NCBI GenBank assembly: GCA_016271365.2
Contig: JADMNL010000028.1
Location: 96,441,501 to 96,505,500, forward strand
Source: Neoceratodus forsteri
Lineage: Eukaryota > Chordata > Ceratodontiformes > Ceratodontidae
Direction of reading: 5' to 3'
Length of the DNA stretch: 64,000 nt
Shown here: one piece after another, positions 44,216 to 54,763 of the stretch
Position numbering within the stretch: the first letter of the stretch is position 1
Layout: the number at the start of each line of letters is the position of its first letter
The notes under the pieces: generated by a model
What the model saw: only the letters and a program-made list of their open reading frames with translations
What the model was told of the DNA's origin: nothing
Databases searched by the model: none
Position numbers and translations under genes: made by a program

Positions 44216-45001
44216 CTAACCTTTCATTATTGGGGTAACAGTTGCAGTTCTATAAAAGCATTTAATCCAATTAATAAATAGAGTGGGAATTCCATATTTA
44301 CCTAGTGTTTTCCATGAAAATGTGTGACTAACAGCATCAAAGGCATTCCTTTGATCTAAGGAGAGAATGAAACCCTCTGTCCTATTCCTATTAATATGCT
44401 CAATCAATTCTTTAAGAAAAATCAAGTGTTTGGTGATACTTCTACTAGGGATGGCACAATTTTGGGCCTGTGAAATAACAAATTTCACACTAATCAACAG
44501 TCTAGTATTCAAAATTTTAGCCAAAACTTTAAAATCCGTATTTAACAACGAAATTGGTCTCCAGTTATCCAACAGCCTTTTATCGCCCTTTTTAAGAAAA
44601 TTAATTAACACTCCCCTGGTCATCTGTAGGGAGGGAGTTTCTGTCCTCAAAATAGTTGTAAACACTGTAGCCAATTTTGTATATAACCAAGGCCCCACAA
44701 ATTTATAGATCTCCCCAGTTAGCCCATCATTACCTGGAGCTTTGCCAAGTCCCAAAGCCTTAATGGCCATTTCCACCTCCAGAGGTGAAATTTTCTCAAT
44801 CAAAGGTTGAACCTGATCTCTGGGAAAGTCCAATGTGGGTACTGTTTCTATAAAGGCATTTAGGGAATCTTCTGCTATAAGAGCAGGTTCCAGTAAGTTT
44901 CTAGTATGCTTTGTTACTATAACTAAGACATCTTCATGGTCCGTACACAAATGGTTGTTATCATCAAATAACTCATCCATGTTTTTATTTCTAATCCTCA
45001 C
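44216..45001 (-). pseudogene. Tx1/L1-like ORF2: reverse transcriptase N-terminal half
   Basis: This 261-codon frame is the best-preserved piece of this LINE. It shows KALGLGKAPGNDGLTGEIYK, the 'GKAPGxDGLxxEfYK' motif, then LINFLKKGDKRLLDNWRPIS. The 'L(I)xLixKKGD...xNWRPISLLNxDyKilAKxLxxRL' block follows. Then come ISQAQNCAIPSRSI, a fingers motif, and LSLDQRNAFDAVSHTFSWKT, with the first catalytic Asp region. L1 and Tx1 elements share this sequence style; CR1 and RTE do not. The frame ends at 44,216, and the YADD box follows in another frame. Confidence 0.92.
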
Positions 45002-45055
45002 AGAGCACCCTTCATATGGGCAGATGTGGCCTTTATTTTCCTGGGTACCATAATT

Positions 45056-45700
45056 CTACTTATACTGTAGACTCTGAACCTGGAACATATAATATTGAAC
45101 CATCTGTCGTTTTATGTGTTGTATCTGGTGAGAAAAATCTTGTTTAACCATTAATGACAGGGACAATAGCTTTTGCAATTGTCTGTGTGTTATATATGCC
45201 TTATAAGATGCATCATGCATGGTTTTACCCCGCACCCTTAAAATCAATATTAGAGCTGCTATTGTATCTTCCCACCACAAGCTCGGGTCCTCATAAAATA
45301 TCAATACAGATTTCTTTGCTTGGATAAAATATTTCAAATTTTGTTGCATATCTGTCCCTTGCAGAAGTGATGCATTGAATTTCCAGTACCCCAGACCATG
45401 GGGGGGGGGCATATTAACATTCCCAAGTTAAAGAAATAAAATGTTATGGTCTAAAGATTTAGCCACCATTGTTTTAGTATACTTAATCTCAAGATAGGGT
45501 GAAATGAAAAAATAATCGATTCTGGTGGCTAAGGGGCCTTTATGAAAAGTAGGGTCTGCTTGCCTGTTTTTTCTAAGTAAGAGTCTCTCAGATTTGTATT
45601 TTTGATCATGTTATGCAAAAAGGTCATATCACGGAACACCTTTCTGGTGGTGGCTTGACAACCTCTATCTCTAAGCTTTAAACCACAATTAAAATTCCCC
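45056..45700 (-). pseudogene. Tx1/L1-like ORF2: endonuclease, second part and linker
   Basis: The minus frame ending the insertion reads NFNCGLKLRDRGCQATTRKV (about 45,695-45,635), the GDFN region of AP endonucleases. The codon just before it is interrupted by the LTR element. After a frameshift, 45,412-45,056 encodes the linker toward RT (SLWWEDTIAALILILRVRGK and later SLMVKQDFSHQIQHIKRQMV). Endonuclease motifs after GDFN, including the SDH box, are hard to see because of decay. Confidence 0.7.
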
Positions 45701-46581
45701 TGTGACAGGAAGCTCCTGCCACTCTCGAGGACCAACCTTTCCTTAAATCTGTTGCAACAGTTCTTCTATTTTCTTAGCCTTATCTATTCTTTACAATTTC
45801 TAGTCCATAAGGTTGGCCACCTATGGGCACACCCCCTCCTCTTTTTTGACTATGCTATAGTGTCCTCTTTAATTATTCTTTTCCCTCTCAGGTCCTTGTA
45901 CAGGGAGGTTATTGTTGTGACCTCCAAGTGTATGTAAAACAGGTTGTGTTTATCATTGTTGGATTTAGTATGTAATAGCACTATGTCATAATATACCTTA
46001 TGTTTATGAAACCTGTAAATGTTGAAAATACCATGGCACTAGGTGTTTTTGATAATGGAAAAAAGTACTAGGTGACTATTATATAAATTTAGTTAGTTGT
46101 GCTATTTAAAATGCATGTAAATTGCTGTAAACTGAAAAAGTCTGAAATGTCATGGTGATTTGCATATATCCCATGATGCTTTGCATTATGGAAGTATGTA
46201 TGATGTTATATTTCTTTGAAACTTGATTTGTTGCCAATGCCCTTTGGGGTAACCATTTTTTTCAGTGATTATGCATTGCGGTTCTTTGTCTATAGCTTGT
46301 TTTATTTTTTTTTCAGCCCCCACTACCCAAGCAAACAAGGCCCACATAGGGATTAAGGGTTTTCACTAAAAATGTTTAGATCAGAGATCAGTATCAGTAG
46401 TTGCTGGCTAAGTGCAGAGAAAGGACATTCATAGTTTGTTGTTGCAAACTAATGTACTGAAGAAGGAATATACTGTTGCTGAAGCTTATTTCCTGTATTT
46501 TGAATAAACCTCACACAGAGTTGGTGTGTTGAACCTGACGTTCGGTGTCTGGTCTATCTGTTATCCCACAACCCCTCCACA
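45701..46581 (+). repeat. 5' LTR of the small LTR element
   Basis: 881 bp, TGTGACAGGAAGCTCC to CCCCTCCACA. It is intact and includes the uninterrupted site (cccatgatgctttgc, about 46,170) that holds the CR1 in the other LTR. A polyadenylation-like aataaa occurs at 46,502. Confidence 0.9.
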
Positions 46582-46585
46582 GACT

Positions 46586-46603
46586 TGGTGTCAGCAGTGG
46601 GAT
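46586..46603 (+). other. Primer-binding site, tRNA-Leu type
   Basis: The sequence tggtgtcagcagtgggat, four bases after the LTR end, matches the complement of the tRNA-Leu 3' end (tggtgtcaggagtgggat) with one difference. Confidence 0.8.
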
Positions 46604-47868
46604 AACTTGCTGGAAGCATCTGGAGTGGCCGAGGAGGGTCATTTTCTGGTGGATATTGCCCAGATATCCCAGGTGAACCAATGCACCAGGAGTTGCCAGA
46701 GGAGAACCCGGAGAAGAAAGTCCATGGAGTTCTCACCAGAACCATGGCTGACAGACAGAGAGAAGCTGCTGCCTGGACTGGACCTTGGAGCTCGGAGGAA
46801 GGCCAAGCCTGAAGATGATGAAGAGATGCAAGTTGAGGCAGACTGGAGGTGCAAGAGACAACACCCAGGAGGTGGAGACCCTGATGAGGATCATCCACTG
46901 GATGAGTGGGCAATGGCTGGTGGCAGACCAACTACGCAGAGAGGTGGAACACTGGTGCCTGGTGCTCGACAGGTTCCTGCTGGAGAGTTTGGATAAAGAA
47001 TCAGAGGATAATTTTTTTGTGGGCTCAGTTTGAGGAGGACCCCTTGACTGAGCAGGATATTCCTTTGTTTCCTGTGTTCACAGGATGTTACCTGTTGGAG
47101 GTTGGAGATGCAAGTATGGAACTTGAATGTGAGACCCCAGGTAAGACTATACCTAGTGATATTGTGCTGGGGTTGAAGACTCCAAGCAGGCAAGAAGAAG
47201 CCTATGAGGTTGAAGGGACTTTTTGTTGTATTAATGCAGCTAAATCTATTAACAGTATTGACTGGGGGGTATACTGCAGGCTAAATATGCTAATATTGCC
47301 AGAATGTTACAATATGTTAAGATCAAGGAGGCGGTACATGTGTTTTATTTTTTTGATGAAAAACCTAGAAAGGAGATGGGTGGAAAATTGATTGGAACCT
47401 GTGTTGGGGTAATACCAAAAGAGTGTCTACCCTCAGGTGTCTGTATCTGTTGCAAATGAAATGAATCAAGAGACATAGTGGGTTTATGCAGAGGGGTTGA
47501 ACCTAGGACTGAGCCTCTGCTTAAAACTGACATGTCTGGTGGGGTTGGAGCAGGTAATTACTCACCCCAGAGAAATTGTTTCTGCAGTATTGGACTTTAC
47601 AGCCATCCAGATTTTTTGTTCAAAAAATATGACGTACTTTCCCTAAAAGATAGTTCAGGGAAGATACTGTTAGTCTCTGTTGAGAAATGTGTTAATGCCT
47701 CAGGGTAAAGAATGATGATATCCACTGTGTTTATGATGGACTGTTTATCATTAATAGGGACCCTGAGACAGGCCTTCTGAAGATGGATGGTGGAAGCTCC
47801 ATCCCTTCCTGGGACAAGAAGGTGGTAAGCAGTCTGCAATAACTGCTTCCCTCTTAAGGTGGGGGATA
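46604..47868 (+). pseudogene. Internal region of the small LTR element with an unrecognised reading frame
   Basis: The plus frame reaching 46,996 and the overlapping frame 46,906-47,391 cover most of the region. The first is charged, with EFSPEPWLTDREKLLPGLDL and a Glu/Asp-rich part. The second has EDPLTEQDIPLFPVFTG and a few Cys residues. No zinc knuckle, protease site or polymerase motif is visible. Either this is the remnant of a Gag-like protein or the frames are incidental in an RNA that only needs packaging. Both frames end in stops well before the purine tract. Confidence 0.4.
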
Positions 47869-48342
47869 TGTGCCATGAAGCTCCTGCCACTCCTGAGGAC
47901 CAACCTTTCCTCAAATCTGTTGCAACAGTTCTTCTATTTTCTTAGCCTAATCTATCCTTTACAATATCTAGTCCATAAGGTTGGTCACCTATGGGCACAC
48001 CCCCTCCTCTTTTTTGACTATGCTATAGTGTCCTCTTTAATTATTCTTTTCCCTCTCAGGTCCTCGTACAGGGAGGTTATTGTTGTGACCGCCAAGTGAA
48101 TGTAAAACAGGTTGTGTTTATCATTGTTGGATTTAGTATGTAATAGCACTATGTCATAATATACCTTATGTTTATGAAACCTGTAAATGTTGAAAATACC
48201 ATGGCACTAGGTATTTTTGATAATGGTAAAAAGTACTAGGTGACTATTATAGAAATTAAGTTAGTTGTGCTATTTAAAATGCATGTAAATGGTTGCAAAC
48301 TGAAAAAGTCTGAAATTGCATGGTGATTTGCATATATCCCAT
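47869..48342 (+). repeat. 3' LTR of the small LTR element, first part
   Basis: Matches 45,701-46,172 closely (tgtgccatgaagctcctgcc onward) up to gcatatatcccat, where the CR1 3' tail begins. Confidence 0.9.
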
Positions 48343-48421
48343 AGTAGTTTCATAGTTTCATAGTATTTATACAAATTCAGGAGGCATTGCCTATTTATGA
48401 ATTTGCCATTCAAAGATGGTT

Positions 48422-49735
48422 TTAATTTTCTATATATTCAAATTTTTTATTACCCATGAATTTGTCCAGTGTACTCTTAAATGTATCCATAGTTTTGCTC
48501 TCTACAGTTGAGACTGGTAATATGCTCCAAGAGTTAACTATTCTCTGTGTATACCATTGATGTCTTTTTTTGCTTTTACAATGTACACCTTTTAATTTCA
48601 TGGTATGAGATCTAGTATGCAATGTACCTGGTTTTCTTTCAATACCAAGATTTTCTAAAAGTCCTTCTGCTATGAAATCTTTATAGAGTAAGCAAAGGTC
48701 CCCCCTGTGTTGTCTATATTGTATAGAATATAGACCAAGTGACCTCAGTCTATCACCATATGATTTATTAGTCATACCTTGAATTTTTTTAGTCATTCTC
48801 TTCTGTACTCCCTCCAATTGTTTCCTACTTCAAATTGTTAAGGGTGCACAAAATGGGGCACAATACTCCAGATGAGATCTCACCAGGCTGGTATACAAAG
48901 GGAGAATAACTTGAGGTAATCTACTTTTAATATTCTTCCAGATACAGCCCATGATTCTCTGACATTTCTTTACTTGAAAGATGGTATTATTCTCAAAATT
49001 TAACTTATTATCTATAATAATCCCCAAATCTGTTTCATTTTCTGTCACTTGTATTTTTTCTTTATTTAATATATATTCATTTTTTAAATTGTTATAGCCC
49101 AAGTGCATAACTTTACATTTCTGTTCATTAAATTTCATTTTATAATTACTAGCCCAAGTTTCTAAATGATCTAGTTCTGCTTGCAATAGACTGGTAGTTT
49201 CAGTGGTATTAACAACACACCCTATTTTGCAGTCATCTGCATATTTAGAGATCCAGATATTGTCAGATGTTTGCAATGAAGATATCAGAATGTTAAATAA
49301 AACAGGCCCCAACACAGAGCCCTGGGGGACCCCACTTGTAACGTTCACCCATGATGACATGGCTCCTTTAACAGTTGTTTTTTGTCTACGATTATGTAAC
49401 CATGAATCTATCCATTTAATTAATTTATATGGAAATTTTAGTGTGGTTAAATGTTCAATCAGAATTTTATGAGAGACACGATCAAAGGCCTTGGCCAAGT
49501 CCAGATACACTATGGCCACTGGTAGACCCTTGTCCAATGCTGCACTTATGTTTTCAAAGAAGCTAAGTTGATTCGTAAGGCATGATCTTCCTTTTGTAAA
49601 ACCATGCTGTGTATTGTCTTGTAATTTGTTATAGGTGATATAATCTTCCATTCTACGTAAAATTAATCTTTCAAAAATTTTCCCAATGACAGATGTTAAA
49701 CTTATAGGCCGATAATTGGACACCTTAGATTTTAG
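48422..49735 (-). pseudogene. CR1 ORF2: reverse transcriptase and C-terminal part
   Basis: The frame 49,723-48,830 (297 codons uninterrupted) shows the whole CR1 RT palm: SNYRPISLTSVIGKIFERLI, HGFTKGRSCLTNQLSFFENI, VYLDLAKAFDRVSHKILIEH, TSGVPQGSVLGPVLFNILIS, and the catalytic box in KYADDCKIGC. MKFNEQKCKVMHLG and DLGIIIDNKLNF are hallmark CR1 sequences. The C-terminal frame 48,817-48,422 continues with RMTKKIQGMTNKSYGDRLRS and GDLCLLYKDF, also CR1-like. One frameshift near 48,825 separates the two. The product would have carried out target-primed reverse transcription. Confidence 0.93.
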
Positions 49736-49744
49736 ACCTGTTTT

Positions 49745-50165
49745 ATAAATATTTATTTTATTTATTTTTATTTATTTGTTCTAGGATTACAAATACCTTT
49801 GAGCCAAGGCTCTTTTACAAAGGTTCCACGTCATTGGTACAATTGAGACAATCATAAGCAAAGATAACAGTTTCTAAAATAAAAAAAAAAAGAACAACAC
49901 ATAGTCTTGTAGATTAAAAAAGAATAATAAGGTGAAACTTTGGGGAAGGGAAAGGAAAAGGAGGAGGGTGAAATCAGGGAGACTAAGTGGATGGGAGAGA
50001 AGGGGTGGTAGGTTGGGGGGGTCAGAGAGAGGAGATGCGGAAGGCGGATAAGAATAGAGGTAGTGCAGCCGGGTGGCATTTGTCATGGGCCAGCAGTGGA
50101 GGTAAAGATGGGGGGTGCTGGCAAAGTGCAGGAGTAGATGTGGGTCCAAAAGGGCATCTTCAGCT
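49745..50165 (-). repeat. A-rich-tailed short retroposon inserted in the CR1
   Basis: The minus strand ends aaataaataaaataaatat and is about 420 bp long. The tail is preceded by 'ccttggctcaaaggtatttg'. The CR1 reading frame resumes on both sides (VPIY before, KTGLKSK after), with atttat repeated at the junctions as a likely target duplication. Related copies occur at 52,764-53,110 and 53,560-53,640. CT-rich and AG-rich stretches make up its body. No tRNA-like promoter is visible. Confidence 0.75.
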
Positions 50166-50997
50166 ATGGAACCAAAATAAATAGGAACAACTACAGCTTC
50201 TTTCCATGCAAGAACACATTCTTCAGTTTCAAGAGATAAATTGAATAATTTTCTGAGGGGTCCTGATATTTGTAATGCAATTTGTTTTAAGAAATTAGAG
50301 TGTATTCCATCTGGTCCAGCTGATGACGTGGTTTTTAACTTTTGTATTTCAGTTAGAATTTATTTTTCTGTAATGGGTTCTACATTAACTAGATTCGGAT
50401 TTGTTATAACCTTGTTAAAATGTTCCTTATAAGTAAATATATTATGAAAATATTTATTCAATTCTTCTGCCATTTCAGGTTCATTTACTATAATTCCAGA
50501 ATCTGTTTCTAGTGGGCCAATAGTTACTTTAGAACCTTTTAGGGAACCAATGTAATTATAAAACTTTTTTTTGTTATCTAGTGTTTCAGTTGCCAGTTTG
50601 ATTTCCATATTTTTTTTTGCTTTCCTTATTTCTAATTTAACTTTATTTGTACATTTTTTGTAGTGATGCCATTTATCTTGAGATGGATGAATTTTATATT
50701 TCTTATATTTCGACGTTTTTTGGCAATCAAACTCTTAATTTTATTATTCCACCAAAGGGGATTTCTATATCCCTTTTTGTATTTTATCCTGTTTAGTACC
50801 CATTTGTCCAGACAATATATAAGCTTGGAGAAAATGCAGTCCCAGATTTGATGTAAATTGAGGCTCTCACATTCATAATTCCAGTCCCATGAGTTCAGAT
50901 ATTGTTTAATTTGGATATAATTGGCTCGCGTGTAATCCTTGGTTATGGTTATTCCTTTGGTCTCTGTAACCCTCGTCTGTATAAGGAATTGGATCAT
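50166..50997 (-). pseudogene. CR1 ORF2: region before the RT palm
   Basis: Minus frames 50,997-50,632 and 50,608-50,360 with the continuation to 50,166. RNPLWWNNKIKSLIAKKRRN and KFYNYIGSLKGSKVTIGPLE are typical of the linker between endonuclease and RT in CR1 elements. The end (about 50,340-50,170) reads SSAGPDGI and VVPIY-like, leading into the palm after the retroposon insertion. A stop at 50,359 and a frameshift near 50,620 are visible. Confidence 0.85.
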
Positions 50998-51054
50998 ATT
51001 ATGATCATTATTTCCCAGGGGTTCTAATATTCTAGCATCATGAACTAAATGCTA

Positions 51055-51460
51055 ATGCTTTGCATTATGGAAGTATGTATGATTTCTTTGAAATTTGTTT
51101 TGTTTGCCAAATGCCTTTTGGGATAGCCTTGTTTTCAGTGATTCTGCATTGAGGTTCTTTGTCTATAGTTTGTTTTATTTTATTTATTTTTTTCAGCTCC
51201 CACTACCCAAGCAAACAAGGCCCACATAGGGATGAAGGGTTTTCACTAAAAATGTTTAGATGAGAGATCAGTGTCAGTAGGTGCTGGCTAAGAGAAAGGA
51301 CATTCATAGTCTGTTGCAGCAAACTGATGTACTGAAGAAGCAATATACTATTGCTGAAGCTTTTTTCCTGTATTTTGAATAAACCTCACACAGAGATATT
51401 GTGTGTTGAACCTTACGTTCAGTGTCTGGTCCATCTGTTATGCCACAACCCCTCCACACA
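51055..51460 (+). repeat. 3' LTR of the small LTR element, second part
   Basis: Continues from atgctttgcattatgg to CCTCCACA(CA), parallel to 46,173-46,581. The following cccccaatgtaac belongs to the Tx1/L1-like host element. Confidence 0.9.
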
Positions 51461-51884
51461 CCCCCAATGTAACATTTTGTGCTGAATATAAATAGGACTG
51501 GGTCAGCTGAAATAGTTCAATCCACTCAGCTTTTGTTTGACCTGCATAGATGTTAACCAAATGGAAAAGCACAGTCCCAGTTTTGATATCCAGGACCAAA
51601 GCACACCCTGGTGAAAGATCCACCAATTTAATAAAATGAAAATTAATGTTGTTAAACAGTATGTCCACCCCTGAGCAGGAATATGTGCCCATTGACCAGT
51701 ATGAAGGCCCAGAAAACCACAAACGAGTGGCTTGTTTTAATTCTAACAAAGTATGTAACCTCGTATCTTGCAAGAATATAATGCCTGGGGGAAGTGTTTG
51801 AAAATATGAATATACAGCCTGCCGTTTTTTCATGTTCTTAATGCTGTTAATGTTACTAGAGAAAAGGGAAAGCAAGATCACCAT
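51461..51884 (-). pseudogene. Tx1/L1-like ORF2: endonuclease, first part
   Basis: The minus frame starting MVILLSLFSSNINSIKNMKK at 51,884 carries an AP endonuclease start (the N-I-N strand). FLQDTRLHTLLELKQ follows (the Q-D/E-T/H strand, with D for E). GVDILFNN and VNIYAGQTKAEWIELFQL then match the Tx1-like 'V.NVYAP....eR..FF..l' block. It breaks at YLYSAQNVTLG, exactly where the LTR element entered. The reading frame rejoins at 45,700 if the element and one target copy are removed. Confidence 0.85.
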
Positions 51885-51909
51885 GGTATAAAAAAAAGTT
51901 GTATCCTGT

Positions 51910-52729
51910 TAGTCACCTAACAAATCAAGGGGGCTTCTTGCTCGAGGCTCTAGTAGATCTTGCACTTTTAAGTTTAGACAAGGCTTTACGTGAAGTTTTG
52001 GGGGCCTCAATCACCTCCAGTGGGGGATCCTCTAAACCTCAACCATGGTCTGGGAGGGAAGAAACTACTGAAGAGCCATTTAACTTATCTCCTGAACCCA
52101 AGACCTCTACTGGTAAGGGAGCAAACCTGTTTTTAATGGAAACCTCAGACATTTTTGGGATTTTTGAGATGGGTTGCTGCCAAGCTTGTCTACATCTAGT
52201 ACTTCTTAGCACCTGCTCTTTAGGTTGTGGAGGGATGGATTGAGGTGGGGGCATGCCTTCATTAATCAGTAATGGTGCTACCAAATCTCAAACGTCACTA
52301 TGTGGGTCTTCTTCTGCTATGGGAGCCTGTATCTGAAGCGGTTCAAGCTGAGGGGGTACAACCTGTAATGGTATGCTAGGGACTGGTACTTCAGGTATAG
52401 GTACCCCTGACTCTGAAGCTTCTGTTGAATGAACACTGGGCCTAGCACCCTTGGAGTGTTGTGCACTGCTGCATTGAGCAAGTGAAATGGTGACTCTTTG
52501 CTCATCCCAGTCTGCCTGATCTGTTTGGTTATGGGCTGAATGAGGGGCAGGAATGGTAGGTCTGTCCCTTCCAATCACATCGATTGCCCACTTGGTCACT
52601 TTTACATAAACCAGAAGTGTGACCGAGCTCGTTGCAATTCATACATTTCAGCCTATCACACATACTGCTAAGGTGGCCAGTGGATCTGCAACGATAGCAG
52701 ACCTTTGGCTGACCTGTGTAAAACAACAC
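51910..52729 (-). pseudogene. Tx1/L1-like ORF1: zinc-knuckle protein (truncated)
   Basis: The minus frame 52,729-52,529 contains CYRCRSTGHLSSMC and CMNCNELGHTSGLC, two tandem CX2CX4HX4C knuckles. These are characteristic of Tx1-like ORF1 proteins and absent from mammalian L1 ORF1. Downstream frames (52,599-52,288 and 52,284-52,039) are Pro/Gln/Ser-rich and probably the low-complexity C-terminus. The N-terminal part beyond about 52,735 is missing. The protein would bind element RNA. Confidence 0.82.
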
Positions 52730-52763
52730 TCCCCTATCCCCCTCCCCCCAAAAAAAACAGGCA

Positions 52764-53110
52764 CATTTATTTACTTATTTACTTCAGTTTGGGATTAATA
52801 CCTTTGAGTCAAGGATGCATTTTAAAAGGTTCCATGTCAGTGTTGAACAAACATTCCAAAAATACAAGGTTTACAGAAAAAAAAAAAGAGAAAAACATCG
52901 AAGCATATACACAGGCAGTAATAGTAAAATTTGAACTTATACACATCAAATTAGTAAATATTAACAGATAGACTGATTAGATAAGAGGGGGTTGGGCAGA
53001 TCAGCAGAAGGTGGCATTGTCTGAGGTGGGAGAGAGGTGGAGCTTTCAACCAAGTGAGGCCATCGTCAGGTAATTGGGGGTAGGGGAGTGGGTTTAGAAA
53101 AAACTGGTAT
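52764..53110 (-). repeat. A-rich-tailed short retroposon, second copy
   Basis: The minus strand ends with (aagtaaataa)-type A/T repeats, preceded by 'ccttgactcaaaggtattaa', matching the tail region of the copy at 49,745-50,165. The inner boundary is uncertain. The far part contains 'cttggttgaaagctccacct' on the minus strand. Confidence 0.6.
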
Positions 53111-53166
53111 ATAGCAGAAAGATGTAGAGGGGGTAGGTAAATGGAAAACTGGAGGTGAGGTACTAT

Positions 53167-53230
53167 GTCACTCCTGGGGTGGTGGAAGCACTTGGCTTTG
53201 CCTCATGCTTCAACCCACCCCAGGAGTGAC
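53167..53230. repeat. Near-perfect hairpin, arms of about 24 bp
   Basis: Left arm gtcactcctggggtggtgga and right arm ccaccccaggagtgac are inverted copies with one or two differences. They are separated by about 16 bases. It is not tied to an obvious element end. Confidence 0.85.
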
Positions 53231-54133
53231 GTTATTACATGATAACACACATCCTGTCATGCCATATTGTTTAAATATGCCCTTTCTCAATGTACTGTAC
53301 TTTGATTCACTTAGTGTATGTAACAGCCTTCATGTGAACACTCTGGGTTTCTCTTTGACTCCTGATGTCTATTTGCTTTAGCTATTGTATATTGTTTAAA
53401 CTGCTTTGGTCTTCCTGATGTGGTGCCTGTGTGCCTAAACTATGTAATCTGTTTATCTACTGCTACCCATGTATCTCCAGTGAATGACTGTTATAACTGT
53501 CTGCTCTCCAAGCCATTGTTTTTTGACTTGTTAACTGTGCTGTCTTTGTATTAGTTTCAATGAGGTGCTTTTGTAAATGAGTCTCTGACTCAAAGGTTTG
53601 TAAATCTAGTATTTTTTAAATAAATAAATGTTTATATTTAAGCCCATGAAAGACCCTCATCTTATGAATGCATTCACAGTTGTAGTGGCTCTGCCAGAGC
53701 TTGTTTTAGAAGTAGGCAGGTTTGGTATTGCCATATTGCAGGGTACACAGCATGAGCTACTGACCCTGCCCCCCTCCCCAGTCCTCCCATCATTTCTGTC
53801 CATCCCCATGACCCTTGTACATTCACAACGTGTACGCATTCATTGATGTGCACATTTGAAAGGCTATGCCTGCAGTTCAATGCCCCACCATCCTCCCCAT
53901 CTCCTCTAGCAGCATGCCTCTCTCCTCATTGGGCTCCTTCCTAAGATACCTTTAGCCAAGGGAATCTTTCCCACAGCACCTCTATGGGTGGAACCCTCTT
54001 CAGGGTTTCTTGCCTTCGGTACCCCTACAGGGTGGTAATTCCTCCTGGAACAGAGAGTGCGATTGCCCAAAACGTTTATCACAGTTGCCCAAGCATAATA
54101 CTACACTGGTTGCGTATGCCCATTGAATCATTG
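53231..54133. other. No gene recognised; retroposon tail at 53,560-53,640
   Basis: Positions 53,567-53,640 on the plus strand (gctttt...tctgactcaaaggtttgtaa, then aaataaataaatg) match the 3' end of the A-rich-tailed retroposon family in the opposite orientation to the other two copies. The rest holds short frames only. Confidence 0.55.
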
Positions 54134-54763
54134 CTATGGCCTGGGCAGGACACAGGGTGCACCCCCACCATGGAGTTCCACCATTTTCTGGTTTAACAGC
54201 GGCCTCTGGATTGGGGCCTCCATGGATACCACTCTATATCTGAGGTCACCCATCTTGATGCGGAGTTGTGCCACTTTATCTCTTAACTGAGAACTTGAAA
54301 GAGGAGGATCTGCAGCTGAGGTCTCATGTGTTTTCCCTGGCCACCACCCACGAGTCCAGCTGCAGGTCCCACCTCCCTCATCAGTGCTCCTCTGGTGACT
54401 GTGGACCTCACTGTCACTTGCTGCAATTCCACCACTCTGGCACAGAAGGACCACTAGGAGTGGTACCATCTCCACCCTTCTCAGCCACTTTCTTGTGTTC
54501 CTCACACTCACGGCAGTGTCTTACTCTAAGGTGGGTGTATGGCCCAGCAGTGCCCAAGTAGCTTCCCTTCTTACCATGCGAAACAACTGTCTGGCACAGT
54601 TTACATGACAAAAAACTGTTGCTGGTGGGTCCACATCAAAAAATACATAAACCAGAGACTTGTCCTGCTGCCTAGTGGAGGAGACAGAGGTGAATGGTCT
54701 CAGAGGCTCTTCCTCATGGGGATCAGTCAATGGTGGTGGCAGTACCACAGGGGAGAAGGGCAT
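54134..54763 (-). pseudogene. Second hAT transposase remnant with BED zinc finger
   Basis: Minus frames 54,763-54,521, 54,611-54,414 and 54,511-54,134. The first includes QDKSLVYVFFDVDPPA, like the SLVWDFF start of the BED finger at 12,380. After a frameshift the second reads CKLCQTVVSHGKKGSYLGTA and HLRVRHCRE, with C-x2-C and H-x(n)-H. The spacing and the G-K-K-G-S-x-L-G-T segment are the same as in the first hAT. The third frame is a charged linker with little conservation. The catalytic core and hATC part are not seen nearby. This is a related but separate, heavily truncated hAT copy. Confidence 0.75.

Larger units (their letters stand above)
48343..51054 (-). mobile_element. CR1 LINE, 5'-truncated, minus strand, inserted in the 3' LTR
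   Basis: The 3' end lies at 48,343, where the minus strand ends in short repeats of ctatgaaa type, as CR1 elements do (8-bp tail repeats instead of poly-A). The LTR resumes at about 51,055 with atgctttgcattatgg. The RT is well preserved. The endonuclease and ORF1 are missing, as usual for 5'-truncated CR1 copies. Another retroposon is inserted at 49,745-50,165. Confidence 0.92.
45701..51460 (+). mobile_element. Small LTR retrotransposon without pol, inserted in the Tx1/L1-like endonuclease
   Basis: LTRs at 45,701-46,581 and 47,869-51,460 (the latter split by a CR1) begin TGTGACAGGAAGC or TGTGCCATGAAGC and end CCTCCACA. The flanks cccc (45,697-45,700) and cccc (51,461-51,464) form a 4-bp target duplication. 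A tRNA-Leu-type primer site follows the first LTR. A purine tract (aaggtgggggata, 47,856-47,868) precedes the second. The internal region is only about 1.29 kb and shows no protease, RT or integrase, so it must have depended on another element. Confidence 0.9.
42244..52735 (-). mobile_element. Tx1/L1-like LINE, minus strand, interrupted
   Basis: Reading the minus strand from 52,729: ORF1 with two CCHC knuckles (52,729-51,910), endonuclease first part (51,884-51,461), an LTR element insertion, endonuclease rest (45,700-45,056), RT (45,001-44,216), YADD box (44,123-43,878), thumb region (43,634-43,428), C-terminus (43,193-42,804), and an A/T-rich 3' region to about 42,244. RT spacing and the C-terminal region fit the Tx1/L1-like branch known from frogs and fish. 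The 5' end is missing beyond about 52,735, where a short retroposon sits. Confidence 0.88.
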
